From Raphanus sativus (taxonomy: Eukaryota > Streptophyta > Magnoliopsida > Brassicales > Brassicaceae): a stretch of 64,000 bases of DNA. The notes below the pieces were generated by a model. That model ran no database searches. It had not been told where the DNA came from and saw only the letters and a list, made by a program, of their open reading frames with translations. Location of the stretch: assembly GCF_000801105.2 (NCBI RefSeq), contig NC_079516.1:10850001-10914000 (forward strand). Reading direction: 5' to 3'. Numbering within the stretch: the first letter of the stretch is position 1; every line of letters begins with the position of its first letter. Positions 45,234 through 58,400 of this stretch are shown piece after piece. The translations under genes and the position numbers were made by a program.

Positions 45234-46085
45234 TAAAGTATCAGTATGTGCTATTAATATATGTTTGTATCCACCTTTTAAATTTTATAACTGCTCTTTA
45301 GTCAATTCTATTAATACACATTAGATTAATTTAGATAATTGCCAAACTGCCAAATTTTAGGTCCTTTAATACACGTTGGATTAATTTTTGGCTGGGCCAA
45401 TAAGAGAGAGACGTTTGTTGACAAGAAGATAATATAGTCATTTTAGTTAACAAATCAATCCTAGCATAGCATCCTCCTATTGTGAACATTGCGTTACTTG
45501 GAGTTGGAATTTTAAACCGCAAATATATGTATTTGTTTCTGCTTCTAATTTTTATTTCTATGGTGGAAAACATAATGAGTATTTTACTCGGGATGAATGC
45601 GGTTGGTAGATTTTGGATTGATGGTACCCGCCGACCCGAAAAGTATTTGAAAAATAAAAATAAAAGAAAAGTAAACAATTTTTAAAAATATGATAATTTT
45701 AAAAAACAATTTTAAAGTTAAAAATATATAACTTTTATTATAAATATATTTTTATTTTTTATAATAATTAAATTAAATAATTATTTTAAAAAATTTATAA
45801 CCCGCGGATAACCGCAAAATTAAATAAGGCGGGTTCCGGTATAAATTATTTGTTTGCGGGTTGTGTAGGTCATAGTTTGACCAAAACAAAATTGAAACCC
45901 GCGGGTTTGGCGGTTTCGACCGGAAACCTAGCCCTAACCAAGCATACATGATTAATTTTTAAGTTGATATTATTTAGTAAAATACATTTTGATTAAGATT
46001 TATACACAAAGAGAACATAAATATTAAAATTAAACTAAAACAAAAAAATATACCCGCCCTCTCTAAAGGGCGGGTCAGAATCTAG
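45234..46085 (+). mobile_element. Helitron 3' part, same family as 21550-22971
   Basis: Ends in CCCGCCCTCTCTAAAGGGCGGG (46053-46074, shown as arms plus loop) followed by TCAGAATCTAG and T at 46085, the same end as the Helitron at 21550-22971. Shared interior: GTAGATTTTGGATTGATGG, CCGACCCGAAAAGTATTTGA, AAATTATTTGTTTGCGGG. The 5' end is uncertain; TCTATTAAAGTATC at 45229 is a candidate that overlaps the neighbouring Helitron end. Confidence 0.75.
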
Positions 46086-46189
46086 TTTATTTTTATAACT
46101 ACAATCTAAGTATCCAAACACACCTATTTATTAAAATGCTATCCATGTTACCAATCAATCTCAATTTGTACTTGAGTTTTATTAATATA

Positions 46190-46440
46190 GATTAGGCGTG
46201 CGGGTATATATTTTAAAAATATATTGCTATTTATTTTTCATGTTAATATCAAAGCTGGATAAAAAATTCAAATTTGAAGAACCGAACCGATCACGATCCG
46301 AAAGAGTAATACCAATCCAAACCAAAATTGATTAAATATTTTCAAATATTCAAATTTTTGATATTTTACACAACCGAAACCATAACCAATTCGAACCGAA
46401 GTATTTTGGATACCAAATGTATCTGAAAAAGATTTATATA

Positions 46441-46488
<48 letters not shown>

Positions 46489-47998
46489 TTTTTTAGTTTT
46501 AGTGTATATAAAAACATCCAGAATATATATGATACTTTTAGTTGGTTTAAATACTTGAAAATATATAAAATAGTCAAATATAAATATCTAACATAGTGGA
46601 AGTACACTCAAACACCAAAAATATTTAAAATAATATTATTGATTTTTGATCAAAAATTTAAAACAAACCAATTTATATGTTAAGTTTAGGTATTCTGACA
46701 TGTGTTATTCAGATTTATATACAATATATTATTTTATTTATAGATTTTAAGAAATTCAAAATTATACTAGAATTTAAGAAAAAAAAGGGTTATCCGAACC
46801 CGAACTGAACCCGCAAAGATCCGATATAATTCGAACCGAAATTTAGAAATATTTGAATGGGGCTGAAATCTTTAACCCTAGAACCCAAAACTCAAACAGA
46901 TCCAAAACGAATCCGAATGGATACCTGAACGCCAACCCTAGTCATAATCCGAAACTGAAATTTATAAATATTATAAATGAGGCTGAAATCTTTGACTCCG
47001 AAAACCGGAAACCCAAACAAATCCGAAACGAACCGGAATGGATACCTGAACGCCCAGCCCTATTCACTATTATGTATCATATATATATCATCATATAATT
47101 AATAATCATATAATTAATAGTATTTTATATGTACAATCTTATAAATTATCACATATATTATATTACTAAAGTTTAATTTGAAATACAAAAACCATAATTT
47201 AAGTTGGTATTAAATTAATCTTTTTGTATTTTTCTTATATACATTGAAAACATTTTTTAATAATGGTTATTGAAATATTTTAGTAAAAATAAAATTTTAA
47301 ATATATGCATATTTTAAATCAATTTTTGATATAAATATACTTTAAATTATTATTTTGATTTGAAATATGTATATAAAATTTAAATTTTATTTTTATGATT
47401 ATTAGACAAAACAATGTTTTAGGTAATTAGATTAGTCCATTTTGTATATTTTAAAACTGATATACTTTTATCCATGTTTCAAAATTTTAATGTTTTGCAT
47501 TAGTTTTCTATAAATTATTATTAATTTTATGATTGTTTTTTTTTTGAAAATTGAACTCTTGAAATTTTTATATTTTACTAAACTATATAAGATAATAATA
47601 TTGTTTTTAAAAATTGTTTTATATAATATACTATTTGTGTTTCAGTTTGTGTTTTTATTTTCACCATAAAGAATTGTAAATAAAAAAAACTGTAAATAGT
47701 GATAGAATTGTAAACAAAAGAAATATAGAAAGAATGTTGTTTAATTACAATGGCTAAATGTTTTAAACAAAAGAAGTATTGAATATGTTATTGATGTTTC
47801 TAAACAATTTTTATTTGTTATTAATTTATTGAAAATACAATGGCTAAATATGTAAATAAAAAAGTACACATCTCTACTATCCATGTTTCCAAATATATCT
47901 CATTTATTTAATATCCATGTTTCCAAACATATCTCACTTATCATACTATCTTTGTTTCCAAACAATCTAATTGTGTACTTCAACTTTAATAATATAGA
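46190..47998 (-). mobile_element. Probable Helitron, minus strand
   Basis: The right end on the minus strand reads TCTATATTATTAAAGTTGAA after an A, a standard Helitron 5' start. The left end carries GGCGTGCGGGTATAT, the same inner hairpin half as the Helitron end at 41648-41667, but the outer half and CTAG are altered. The interior holds the 390-bp repeat shared with 41655-42034, a (TA)n microsatellite, CCGAACCCGAA-rich DNA ending GCCCAGCCCTA (47052-47062), and a copy of the AT-rich family also seen at 24.4-26.4 kb. Pairing of ends is inference. Confidence 0.45.
46441..46485. repeat. Microsatellite (TA)n
   Basis: About 20 TA dinucleotides; the homologous place in the 41.9-kb copy has only about six, so this has expanded or shrunk since duplication. 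Confidence 0.92.
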
Positions 47999-48192
47999 TA
48001 CTTATTCCGTTTCATAAAGTTACATATTCTAGAAAAATTGTTTCAAAAAGATCTATTTTTTATGTTTTCAATGTATTTTCTATTCACTAATTGCAAATTT
48101 CAAAAGAATTAGTTTCACTTATTGAATTTTTATTGGTTTAAAATTATGGGAAAAAGATAATTACAAAAAAATTATGCATATATAAATGAGAT

Positions 48193-48383
48193 TTAATATA
48201 TTTTATTAATATGTGTAAAAAGTCTAGAATATATAACATTTTGAAATAGAAGGAATATACGTTTTTCAATGTCCTGCGATTCTTTCATTTCGAGAAGTAA
48301 GTACATAGTACCTTGGAACTTGTAAACATTTATTCCGTCAGCCATTAAACATAAAGGCATGATAAGTTTCATCTCTATTTTAA
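48193..48383 (-). pseudogene. NB-ARC fragment (RNBS-B-like motif)
   Basis: On the minus strand the sequence gives LTSRNERIAGH then, after a stop, KTYIP; LLTSRNE is the RNBS-B block of RPP8-class receptors. A related but frameshifted version ([15 protein letters not shown]) is present at about 51020-50965. It is separated from the other NLR pieces by two MITEs. Confidence 0.6.
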
Positions 48384-49362
48384 GGGGGGTTATTGGGAGA
48401 TAAATTTGCATAGAGTTTGTGAAATTTAAGAACTGATAGATTTTAAAAATTATGTGGATTGTAAAATTGTATATATATTGTTATAAAATTTGATCATAAC
48501 TTCCTTAGATTGATATAGATTTTCATCAATTTGGCTTACCAAAAGAGTTTTCATTAAAGAGATGTACTTGGCTTATATATATATATATATATTATATATA
48601 TATATATACAAAGAGTAATAAAGAAATAATAAAATTAATAATTTTAAAAATTTGAATTATATGTTTTAAATTCGAAATTATTATAAAAGTTAGATTTTTT
48701 TTTCATTTAAAAAATATTTTTGCAATTTGAAACTAATTTTCAAACTATTTTCAAATTTTTTATTTTCAGATTTTTAATATTTATAGATTTAATTATATAT
48801 TCAAAAATGATAAAACAACATAATAATTATTATATGTTGAAACTGTAAAGGTATAGTTTCGAAATATATGTTTTTAAATTTGAACTTTTTATATAATTTT
48901 TTTTTCATTTTTCAATTTCTTTATTTTTTTGAAATTCGAAAAATATTTTAAAAAGTTTTTAACTTTTATTACATTTTTATAATATATATATATATATATT
49001 AAGTTGTGATTTGTATTATGTTAAAATTGCTTTGTATTATTTCATTATTCTATTTTGTGTGTTTTTTGTATGTGAGTGTATTTTATTGCATAGATTTCAA
49101 ATCTTATGGGTATAGTTGATATTCTCAAAGTTGAGTCTTATGAGTAAAAACAAAGAAAATTTACATCCCAATAACAATAGATTTCAATAGAATGTTAAAA
49201 TCAATAAAAACTAAACTTTTCCAATAACCAAGATTTTGAGTGGAATTTAAAAATCATCACCCCAATAATAATGGATTCTATTCAGATTTAAAAATTCATA
49301 AACCAATAACAATAGAATCTCAAATTTAATAACTCTTCTTAAATTCTTCTACCAATAACCCT
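48384..49362. mobile_element. Harbinger/Tourist-like MITE, about 979 bp
   Basis: Left end GGGGGGTTATTGGGAGA after TAA (48381-48383); right end, reverse complemented, AGGGTTATTGGTAGAAGAAT, followed by TAA (49363-49365). A TAA duplication with GG-starting inverted ends suits PIF/Harbinger MITEs. The core is AT-rich and contains a TA run at about 48576-48608. The inverted ends are imperfect, hence moderate confidence. Confidence 0.6.
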
Positions 49363-49390
49363 TAATCTTTCCTTTTATTTAGTACCATAA

Positions 49391-50474
49391 GAGCATCTCC
49401 AACAAGCCCCTTCATTTTCTGTAGGGTCCACCTTCAAAATAAAGGGTTGAAGGGGTGATTCTCCAATGGTGACCTTCAAATTTTTTTTTCTTGAAAATTT
49501 ATATTTTACACTTTAGTCCTTAATTTCAGAAATAGTTCATTATATTCATTAAAATTTTATAAATTAACAGTAAATACATATTAATATTTATTATTGACAT
49601 AATTAGTAAAAATATTTAATTATAACATCAAATTACTTATAATAAAGATAAAAAACATAAAAACATAAAATTACATATAATAATAAACATAAACAATTCA
49701 AATTACAATATATATATATATATTAAAAATACAAAACTAATCAATACGATTATTTCCGTAATGCTTCCAAATATACTCAATCAAAGTATTTTTAAGTGCT
49801 AAATGAGCATCCTTATTTTTTTATTCGAAGATTACGTGTTAAAAATTGTTGAAAATACATATCTTCGTTTATGGCACAAGCATAAGCTTAATATTCAGCT
49901 AGAAATTGTTGAAAACGCATAAGCTTAATATTACGTGCTAGAAATTGTTGAAAACGCATAAGTTTAATATTCAGCTTATGGATTTATCTGAATATTAGTA
50001 TTGTAAGATATATTTTAATGTGTAATATTTCAGTTTATGTAACTTTTATTTGATGTAAAATATTATGATTGTAATATAATTTTGTATTTGTGTAAAATTT
50101 TCTAAAATATAATGTGTGAAATAATATGTTTATATTTTGTTTTTATTGAATATTAGTATATATTGGTATATAATATAAATTAATATATTATTATTATTAT
50201 TTTAAAATAATTTTATAAGACCAAAATCATAATATTTAAGTGTCAATATAATTATAATAGTAGAATACCAAATAAGAAACAATAAGTACACAATCATTAA
50301 ACATATATAATAGAAGGACTAAAGTGAAAAGTAAACAGTGTTTTTAAAGGTCTGTACAGTGCCCCTTCATATTTGGAGGTGTACTGTTCACCCTTTAAAA
50401 TTTGAAGGGATAAAGGGCTGTTAGAGTGCAAAAGCCTTTAAAAATGAATGGATGAAAGGCTCTTGGAGATGTTC
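49391..50474. mobile_element. Harbinger-like MITE, 1084 bp
   Basis: Left end GAGCATCTCCAACAAGCCCC; right end, reverse complemented, GAACATCTCCAAGAGCCTTT. TAA lies on both sides (49388-49390 and 50475-50477). Both ends also share subterminal inverted pieces around CCTTCA and TGAAGGG. The body (49500-50340) is AT-rich and non-coding. It is inserted in NB-ARC debris, since NLR sequence resumes right after 50477. Confidence 0.8.
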
Positions 50475-50477
50475 TAA

Positions 50478-51292
50478 GGAGGTCAATTGACTTTTTTTTT
50501 TTTGTGGAAAAATTGGCTTGATTAGGTCCCAAATCATCTTTTTCCATATATCATCAAAAACAATTAATGATTTAAATGTTTCCAACAACTGAAAGAGTTT
50601 ATCCTGGAGTGTAGCTTTCGTCATCTCGGAGATTTTCTTTTTTTTCTTCATTGGATCTGAGAGTCCGCAAGATTTATTACCAGACATTCATCGTATTACA
50701 AACTTGTAAAACACACACCCATACAAGTCTATCAAACTTGCTTTTACCTTGTCGTGATTAAAAGCTTGTCTAGTAAGAGTTGTTTTCCCAAGACCACCCA
50801 TCCCAGTCATGGAAACCACTTGAACGTCATCATTTATCTCATAATCTTCTGGGAAATGGGCAAAGTAAAGGAAGGAATACTTCAAATAACTAGGCAACTC
50901 TTCAAAGCTCAAAGACAATACACAACTAAATGAATTGTTGTTGTTGTCATTGGTTCCTCCAATACGGCTTGAAGTGGATATACGTTTCTCCCCGTCCTGC
51001 GACTCTCTCATTTGAGAAGTGAGTGGCACCTTCGAACCTGTAAAAATATTGACTCATCTGTTAGTAATGTAACACAGAGCATAATGAGTTTGATCTGTAA
51101 TTTTATCATTCTTTTATCACCTGTTTTGTGTGGAAATATTTGCTTGATAAGCCAATCTTCTTCTTTCCATTTGTTATCAAAGATAACTACTGACTTAAAT
51201 GTTTTCAACAATTGATAAATTTCATCTTGGAGTATAGGTTTGTCATCTCCTTGGTTCGTATATTGATAGTAATAACAGTGTTGTAAATACAA
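50478..51292 (-). pseudogene. Shuffled NB-ARC fragments of an RPP8-like resistance gene
   Basis: Minus strand, from 51292 leftward. Kinase-2 region LQDEIYQLLKTFKSVVIFDN then KWKEEDW; a damaged [25 protein letters not shown] then [10 protein letters not shown]; and then, in the same frame, [20 protein letters not shown] with RQAFNHD (the P-loop). A second kinase-2 region follows: [20 protein letters not shown] then IWKKMIWD. In a normal receptor the P-loop precedes kinase-2 and SFEELP, so the end of one gene copy has been joined to the start of another, with deletions. Frameshifts and stops abound. Related to, but distinct from, the NLR pseudogene at 38803-41636. Confidence 0.85.
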
Positions 51293-52036
51293 GAAGAAAA
51301 TGAAGATGATAAAGTAAAATAATCATGGTTGGAAGAAAAGGAATAATGATATTTTTTGTGAATAACTTGAACTTATCTAATGAATTAACAAATAAGAATT
51401 TCAAGTTTTATAGTGTGGCTGTTTGAAATGCAGTGGTCGCTGTGGTTACGGGAGTTCACAGATGTGAGTGGTTGCGGTTTCTAGCATTATTAAGCGATTT
51501 CTACGACTGGTGCACAATTAGAAAATAGTACATTCGGGATATTTGTGATTGGTTGATTATGAGATAATGTTGTGGTTTAATAATAAATTACCAATATTAA
51601 CATATGATAACATTATAAAATTATTGAAAACATACTATTGTGATAAAAATATATTAATGTTTAAAAATTATAATGAATATTCTTGTTTAAAGTTTTTATA
51701 AAATAAAGTATGATACTGTTTGTGAATTTAAATTAAAATATTTTTGTTTTTCTTTTCAAAAAATTTCAGAAGTTTTTTTATATTTATTTATCCATTTACA
51801 ATCGTCCATCACCACCACAAAAGCTCACACAAATCCACTTTTGATTTTAAGAAATTCATAGCAATTTAAAGCAATTTATAATATTTTTGGTGATTGTTGT
51901 AAAATGCCTAACAATCACTATCAATACAAAGTTGAGTTTGTGGTGGGGATAGCTAGAAAACAGTGATACTTTTAGTAAGTATTCGTAAAATTCCAAAACT
52001 AAAAACCAAAAAACTAATCGAGTAAAAAGAGTCGTT
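51293..52036. other. Intergenic, upstream of SABRE
   Basis: AT-rich with no gene. 51420-51540 is locally GC-richer (GGTCGCTGTGGTTACGG) without a frame. Possibly part of the distal SABRE promoter. Confidence 0.3.
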
Positions 52037-52288
52037 ATGGTTGACGTCGCTGACTCCAAAGTAGTTAATCCCAACCCCAAGAGACACAATCGAAACCACG
52101 GACCTTACGGTACACCTTTCCGCAGTGGATCCAAACTACCGTCTCTCAACCCGTCACCAGTAGTCCACACATGGTCCATTCATCAGACCAGCAAAAACAG
52201 TCTCTCTCCAGCGATCACACTTGACAACTTCGCTGGATCTGATCTTCCGCCTACTGAAGCAGCAGCTCACACTCTCCCACAATTCTGA
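52037..52288 (+). other. Open frame (83 codons) in the SABRE upstream region
   Basis: ATG 52037 opens MVDVADSKVVNPNPKRHN and continues to a stop at 52288, about 120 bases before the SABRE start. Coding-like GC content, Pro/Ser/Asn-rich, no recognised domain. It could be an upstream ORF of the SABRE mRNA or a separate short gene fragment. No TATA box is obvious upstream. Confidence 0.3.
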
Positions 52289-52386
52289 TCGATTTTCAAC
52301 TCTTAGGGTTTTCCATTTCCTTAAAAATGGTGTTTTGCTTGGAAACCGTTTGGTTCAGTGCCGCGGGCGGGTGAAAAAAAGTGAGA

Positions 52387-52407
52387 TCTCTCTCTCTCTC
52401 TCTCTCT
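52387..52407 (+). repeat. (TC)n microsatellite in the SABRE leader
   Basis: About ten TC dinucleotides end four bases before the SABRE start codon. CT-rich leaders are common in plant genes and this one may affect transcription start or translation. Confidence 0.9.
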
Positions 52408-52410
52408 GAG

Positions 52411-55400
52411 ATGGCGGCTTCACCTGCTAAGTTCTTCTTCGGGTTCCTGATTCTTTCCATCGTCTTATGGATGATCTTCGTGTGAGTCACTCTCTCAGTT
52501 TCTTGAATTGCTCGAGTTCTAGTTCGAGAGATATGCACATTCCCTAATTATTATTGTTTGACTCTCCAGACTTTGTTCAAGATTCTCTGCGTGGATTCTT
52601 AGCCGAGTGCTGGGAGCATCTGTTGTGTTCCGTGTTGGCGGTTGGAAATGCCTCAGGGATGTCACGGTCAAGTTCAATAAGGCGAGTCTTGTTGAAATTT
52701 CTCTAAACCCTTTAATCAAAGCACTCTTGTCAGATCAATGTAGCTAAGAAAGATTGCTTCTGTAGAAGATCAATGTATCAGTTCTTATTTTTTTTGCTTT
52801 ATACTTGGACTGTTTCTGTAGAAGACCACTGTAGTTTTATTTCTTCTTTGAATTTTACATTATGTAGCAGTATTGTTAGTGATGTACTAGTATCAATCTT
52901 TTTTTCTTTTTTGGATGATTGATTGCGTTTCTTCTACTTGAATAGTATTTCTTTGCTTTTTTTTTTGATGATTTGCTTCTGGTTTGACTGTTTTTTTCAG
53001 GGTGCTATCGAGTCCGTGTCTGCTGGTGAAATTAAAGTAAGCTTACGACAGTCCTTGGTCAAACTCGGCGTTGGTTTTCTTTCTAGAGATCCTAAACTGC
53101 AAGTCTTGATATGTGATCTTGAAGTTGTAATGAGGTCATCCACTTCAACAAATAATGTACCCAAACCCAAACGTCAGAAACCTCGTAATTCAGGCTGGGG
53201 AAAGTGGATGGTGGTGGCTAATATTGCGAGGTTTCTTTCAGTTTCCGTCGCGGATATGGTTGTCAAGGTAATTGGTTTGAGTTTGCCATCTTTCTTCATC
53301 TACAAGACGGAGATTTGATTGCTTTTAGTTGATGTCTATGGAAATAATTTTCTAACGATCTAGGTGAAATGCAGACCCGAAAGGCAATAATGGAAGTCAA
53401 GGAACTGAAGTTGGATATATCGAAAGATGGTGGGACAAAGCCAAATCTATATGTAGAGCTGCATGTATTACCGATTCTGGTTCACTTATGTGAGTCACGC
53501 ATGATGTCTGATCAGTCGTCTAGCTCAAGCTTTGAAAGGTCTACTGCTTCCCAAACGACCTCTGCCACATCAGACAGATCCTCTCCTGCTTTGTTTTGTG
53601 ATGAGCTCTCTCTTTCTACTGAGTTTGGACATGACAGGTACCTCCTTAACTGGATTACATCTGTAAGCTCTTTTGGGAAACTCTCCTCTAGATTGCTCTC
53701 TGACCTTTTAAGATGCATTTGTCAGAAGATAAATCTTTACTCAATAAGTGGTTTGCTCAGTTTTGTTGTTTTGTTTTTTTAACGTAGGGCTGTAGGTATC
53801 TTTTTACGAAATGTGGAAGTTATATCTGGAGATGTAACTCTGACTTTTGATGAGGATTCATTTCCAAAGAGCAAACAGTCATCATCTACTCTTCATTCAG
53901 ATGAAGTTGTAACGTCAACTACTGCTGATTCATCTGCCAAGAAATCTCCTAAAGAGCATCAACTGGTGGTAGCTCTCGCAAAATATTCGTCGTCTTTTCC
54001 TGAAATGGTAAGTTGGCATATGAAAATTGTCTTGGCCAATGATTTTACGTGTCTTCAGTGAGTCTGCGTTATGTAGATTAATCTGATATAGAAAGTAAAG
54101 TCATTGTTTTCATCTAAGCTCTACTGATGCTTTGGTCTTGCTGACCAGATTTCGTTCAAACTACCCAAACTGGATGTGAGATGTGTCAATCGAGAACATG
54201 ATCTGGTTGCTGAGAATAACATCACAGGAATTCAACTAAGGAGTGTTAAATCAAAATATTTTGAAGACACAGGAGAGAGTACACGTCTCGATGTTCAGAT
54301 GGAACTCAGTGAGATTCATGTATGATTGTGTAAGCTCCTTCAGATATATGATTTCCAAATCTCTTATTTACTAATTCTCTGCACTTGTGTTTCCTTGCAG
54401 CTTTTTAGAGAAGCTGAGTTCTCTGTTTTGGAGATTATGAAAGTTGATGTGGTCTCGTTTATCTACATCCCAATTCAGGTTCGAAATCTCATGACATTAT
54501 ACATTTTTCACTTTCTATTTCTCGAAGCTCTTTGCATTTGACTCAATAATCTGACTTGGGAAAGCTATGCCTATTTTTTTTTGTTTCCTTACAACTGACA
54601 GGTCTCTGTTTGATGTTTTACCCCTCAGTTTTCCCATTAGATCATGAGCTCTTTTAGTTGATCTAATTAATGGACTATCTATTTCATATCACCATAAAGG
54701 AAATGCACTTTATTTTTGTATCACATGAATTTATGCAGAACGAACAGTATCTTATGTTGGTATGCATCAGTTTGAGTTATACTTTTTAAATCATGAAATG
54801 TTTATGTTCCTTGTTATTTTTTTTTTCAGCCGGTTCTGCCTATTAGAGCTGAAGTTGATATAAAGCTGGGAGGTACAAGATGCAACCTATTCATTTCTAG
54901 GCTACAGCCCTGGTTGCGTCTTCATTTCTTGAAAAAGAAAAAACTGGTGCTGCAAGGTCCCACTCACACACTCGGGAAATCAAAAGCTTCTGATACGAAT
55001 GCCATTATGTGGACAGGCACAGTTTCAGCCCCTGAGATGACTGTTATGCTATATGGTATTGATGGTTTGCCTATGTCTCATGTAAGTAACTGAAGTGTAT
55101 CTCTCTGACCCAGTTTTGATTAATTTTAGACTGTAGTCGTGAGATAGGGCCATATAAGACTTTTCACGTAATTGATTGTTTTGTTCTTTATTTGTTGCGC
55201 ACATATGGATTTGCTTTACTATATGCTAAACAGTATAATGTTCTTGGTTTTTTATATGCAGTTTTGTTCGCAGTCGTCGCATGTGTTTGCTAATAACGTT
55301 TCGAATACGGGAACAGCAGTTCATGTTGAACTTGGTGAATTGAATCTGCATCTGGCAGATGAGTACCAGGAATGCTTTAAAGAAAACCTTTTCGGAATAG

Positions 55401-58400
55401 AGCCGAACTCTGGTTCGTTAATGCATATAGCAAAGCTTAGCTTGGATTGGGGAAGAAGTGACAGAACATCATCTGACGAAGTTGGTTGCAGAAGTAAATT
55501 GATACTCTCAGTAGACGTGACTGGAATGTGTATTTACTTTTCTTTCAAGCGTGTTGAATCCCTCATAATTAGTGCTATGTCCTTCAAAGCTCTCTTCAAG
55601 ACATTATCTGTTTCCGGCAAAAAGATGAATCAATCTGGAGGAGTGCAACCATCCAAAGGATCTGGGAAAGGAACTAGGCTTGTGAACCTAAATCTTGAAC
55701 GTTGCTGTGTGAATTTCTGTGACGAGACAGGATTGGATAACACAGTTATTGACGATCCTAAAACAGTCAACTATGGATCACAAGGTGGCCGAGTTAAGTT
55801 TAGCTCATTGGCTGATGGCAGACTACGCACAGCGAACATTCAGTCTACTGCTTCTGAAGAGTGTAAAAGACTGAAGTACTCGGTCTCTCTGGAAATATCA
55901 CATTTTAAATTTTGTCTCAACAAGGATAAACACTCAACGCAGATGGAGCTTGGAAGAGCAATGTCTATCTACCAGGAATATTTGGAGGAGCATAAACCTT
56001 GTTCAAAGGTCAAGTTGTTTGATATGCACAACGCGAAGCTTGTACGTCGATCTGGTGGTCTCAATGAAATAGGCGTTTGTTCTCTCTTCAGTGCTACTGA
56101 TATTTCACTGGGTTGGGAACCTGACGTCCATTTGTCTTTCTATGAACTGTTTTTGCGGTTGAAATCCCTGGTTTATGCACAAAGGCTTAAAGAACATGAA
56201 AGGGAAGGCATCTCTAGTGTGAAAGATGGTGGCTGGGGTGAAGAAATAAATTTGTCCAACTCTGTTGACAAGCAGAAGAAAAAAGAATCTATGTTTGCTA
56301 TTGATGTGGAAAGGTTGACAATATCAGCTGAGGTAGGAGATGGGGTAGAGGTTAAATTGGAGGCACAATCAATATTTTCTGAGAATGCCTGTATAGGAGT
56401 GCTTCTTGAGGGGCTTATGCTTGCTTTTAATGAATCTCGAGTGTTTAAAACTACAAGAATGCAAATATCAAGAGTTCCTTCTGCCTCATCGAGTTTATCT
56501 GATGGAGTCCCTGTAATGACAGGTGGTCCTTGGGACTGGGTAGTACAAGGGCTTGATGTGCATATTTGCATGCCACACAAGCTGCAGTTGCGTGCCATAG
56601 ATGATTCGATTGAAGACATGTTGCGAGCCTTGAGACTTATAACTGTAGCGAAAGGTAAAAACAGTTTTCCAGGAAAGCAAGAAAGCTCGAAGCCTAAGAG
56701 TAAGAAATCTAGTCCAAAATTTGGCCGCGTAAGATTTTGCATACGCAGGCTTACCGCAGATATTGAGGAAGAACCAATTCAGGGTTGGCTTGATGAACAC
56801 TATCATCTGGTTAAGAAGGAAGCTTGCGAGTTGGCTGTAAGATTGAAATTTCTTGAAGATTTTATTCACAAAACTACTCAGTCTTCTAAAGGTGCTGAAA
56901 CAAGTGATCCTTCAGATGAAAGGAAGATGCTTTTTGATGGGGTTGAAATTGATGTCAAGGATCCTTTAGCTATTAACAAAGTCAAGGATGAGATTCATAA
57001 ACGGTCTTTTCAATCCTATTATCAGGCATGTCAGGGTTTAACTCCCTCAGAGGGTTCAGGTGCCTGTACGGAAGGATTTCAGGCAGGTTTTAAGCCAAGT
57101 TCTGCTAGAATTTATCTTCTCTCTGTTTGTGCCACAGATTTTGATTTAAGCTTGACGGCAGTTCATGGTGGTGATGCTGGTTTGATGGAAGTCTTGAAGA
57201 AGCTTGATCCTATTTGTCAAAAAAATGACATACCCTTTTCTCGGTTATATGGAAGCAATGTTGATTTGAAAACTGGAAGCTTGGTAGTTCAGCTAAGAAA
57301 TTACACACTCCCTCTTCTCTCTGGCACTTCTGGCAAATGTGAAGGTCGTATTGTGCTTGCTCAGCAGGTATGATTATTTCTTGCTATATTTATGATTAAT
57401 TTTTGTTCTGTGACTCACCGTTTTCTGGTAATGGCCTTAACTGACTAATTATTTGACTGCTTGTGATTGTTCTTTTAAATTAGGCAACGTGTTTTCAACC
57501 ACAAATTTCCCAAGACGTATTTGTAGGCAGATGGAGAAAAGTGCGAATGTTCCGGTCAGCAACTGGCACAACTCCGCCGATGAAGACCTACTCAGATTTG
57601 CGTATACATTTTCAACAAGGACAAGTTTCCTTTGGAGTTGGCTACGAACCGGCGTTTGCAGACGTTAGCTATGCTTTCACTGTGGCTCTTCGTAGAGCTA
57701 ATCTGAGTCATAGGAGTCCAGGTGTTCAACCTGTCATTAAAAAAGAACGAAGCTTACCTTGGTGGGATGATATGAGAAACTATGTTCATGGCAATATCAC
57801 TTTATCTTTTTCTGAATCAAAGTGGGATATTCTTGCTACAACAAATCCGTATGAGTGTCTTGATAAACTTCAAATAGTGACTGCTCCTATTGAACTTCGC
57901 CAGTCAGATGGTCGTGTGTTTGTCAATGCTAAAGATTTCAAGATAAAACTGAGCAGTCTGGAGAGTTTGATTAGCCGACACTCTTTAAAAGTTCCAGTCG
58001 GCACCTCTAGAGCTGCATTTATTGAAGCCCCTGTGTTTAATCTCGAAGTTACAATGGACTGGGAATGCGAGTCTGGGAATTCTTTGAATCATTACCTATA
58101 TGCATTTCCAACTGAAGGAAAGCCTCGTGAAAAGGTCTTTGATCCGTTCAGATCAACATTACTCTCGCTTCGGTGGAATTTCTCCCTAAGATCGGAGAAA
58201 CTTCACCAGTCTTCCTCAGGTACAGAGCAGTCAACAGACAGTGGAACTGTCTACAGCTCGCAAGACAAGCCTGAGACACCGACAATGAATCTTGGAGCTC
58301 ATGATTTGGCATGGATACTAAAGTTCTGGGGTTTGATGTACTATCCTCCTCACAAGTTGCGTTCTTTCTCCAGATGGCCTAGGTTTGGTGTCGCTAGAGT

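Noticed and set aside
56173..56742. 189-codon open frame on the minus strand
   Set aside because: Lies wholly antisense within SABRE exon 9, whose plus frame is conserved; a shadow of that coding sequence.
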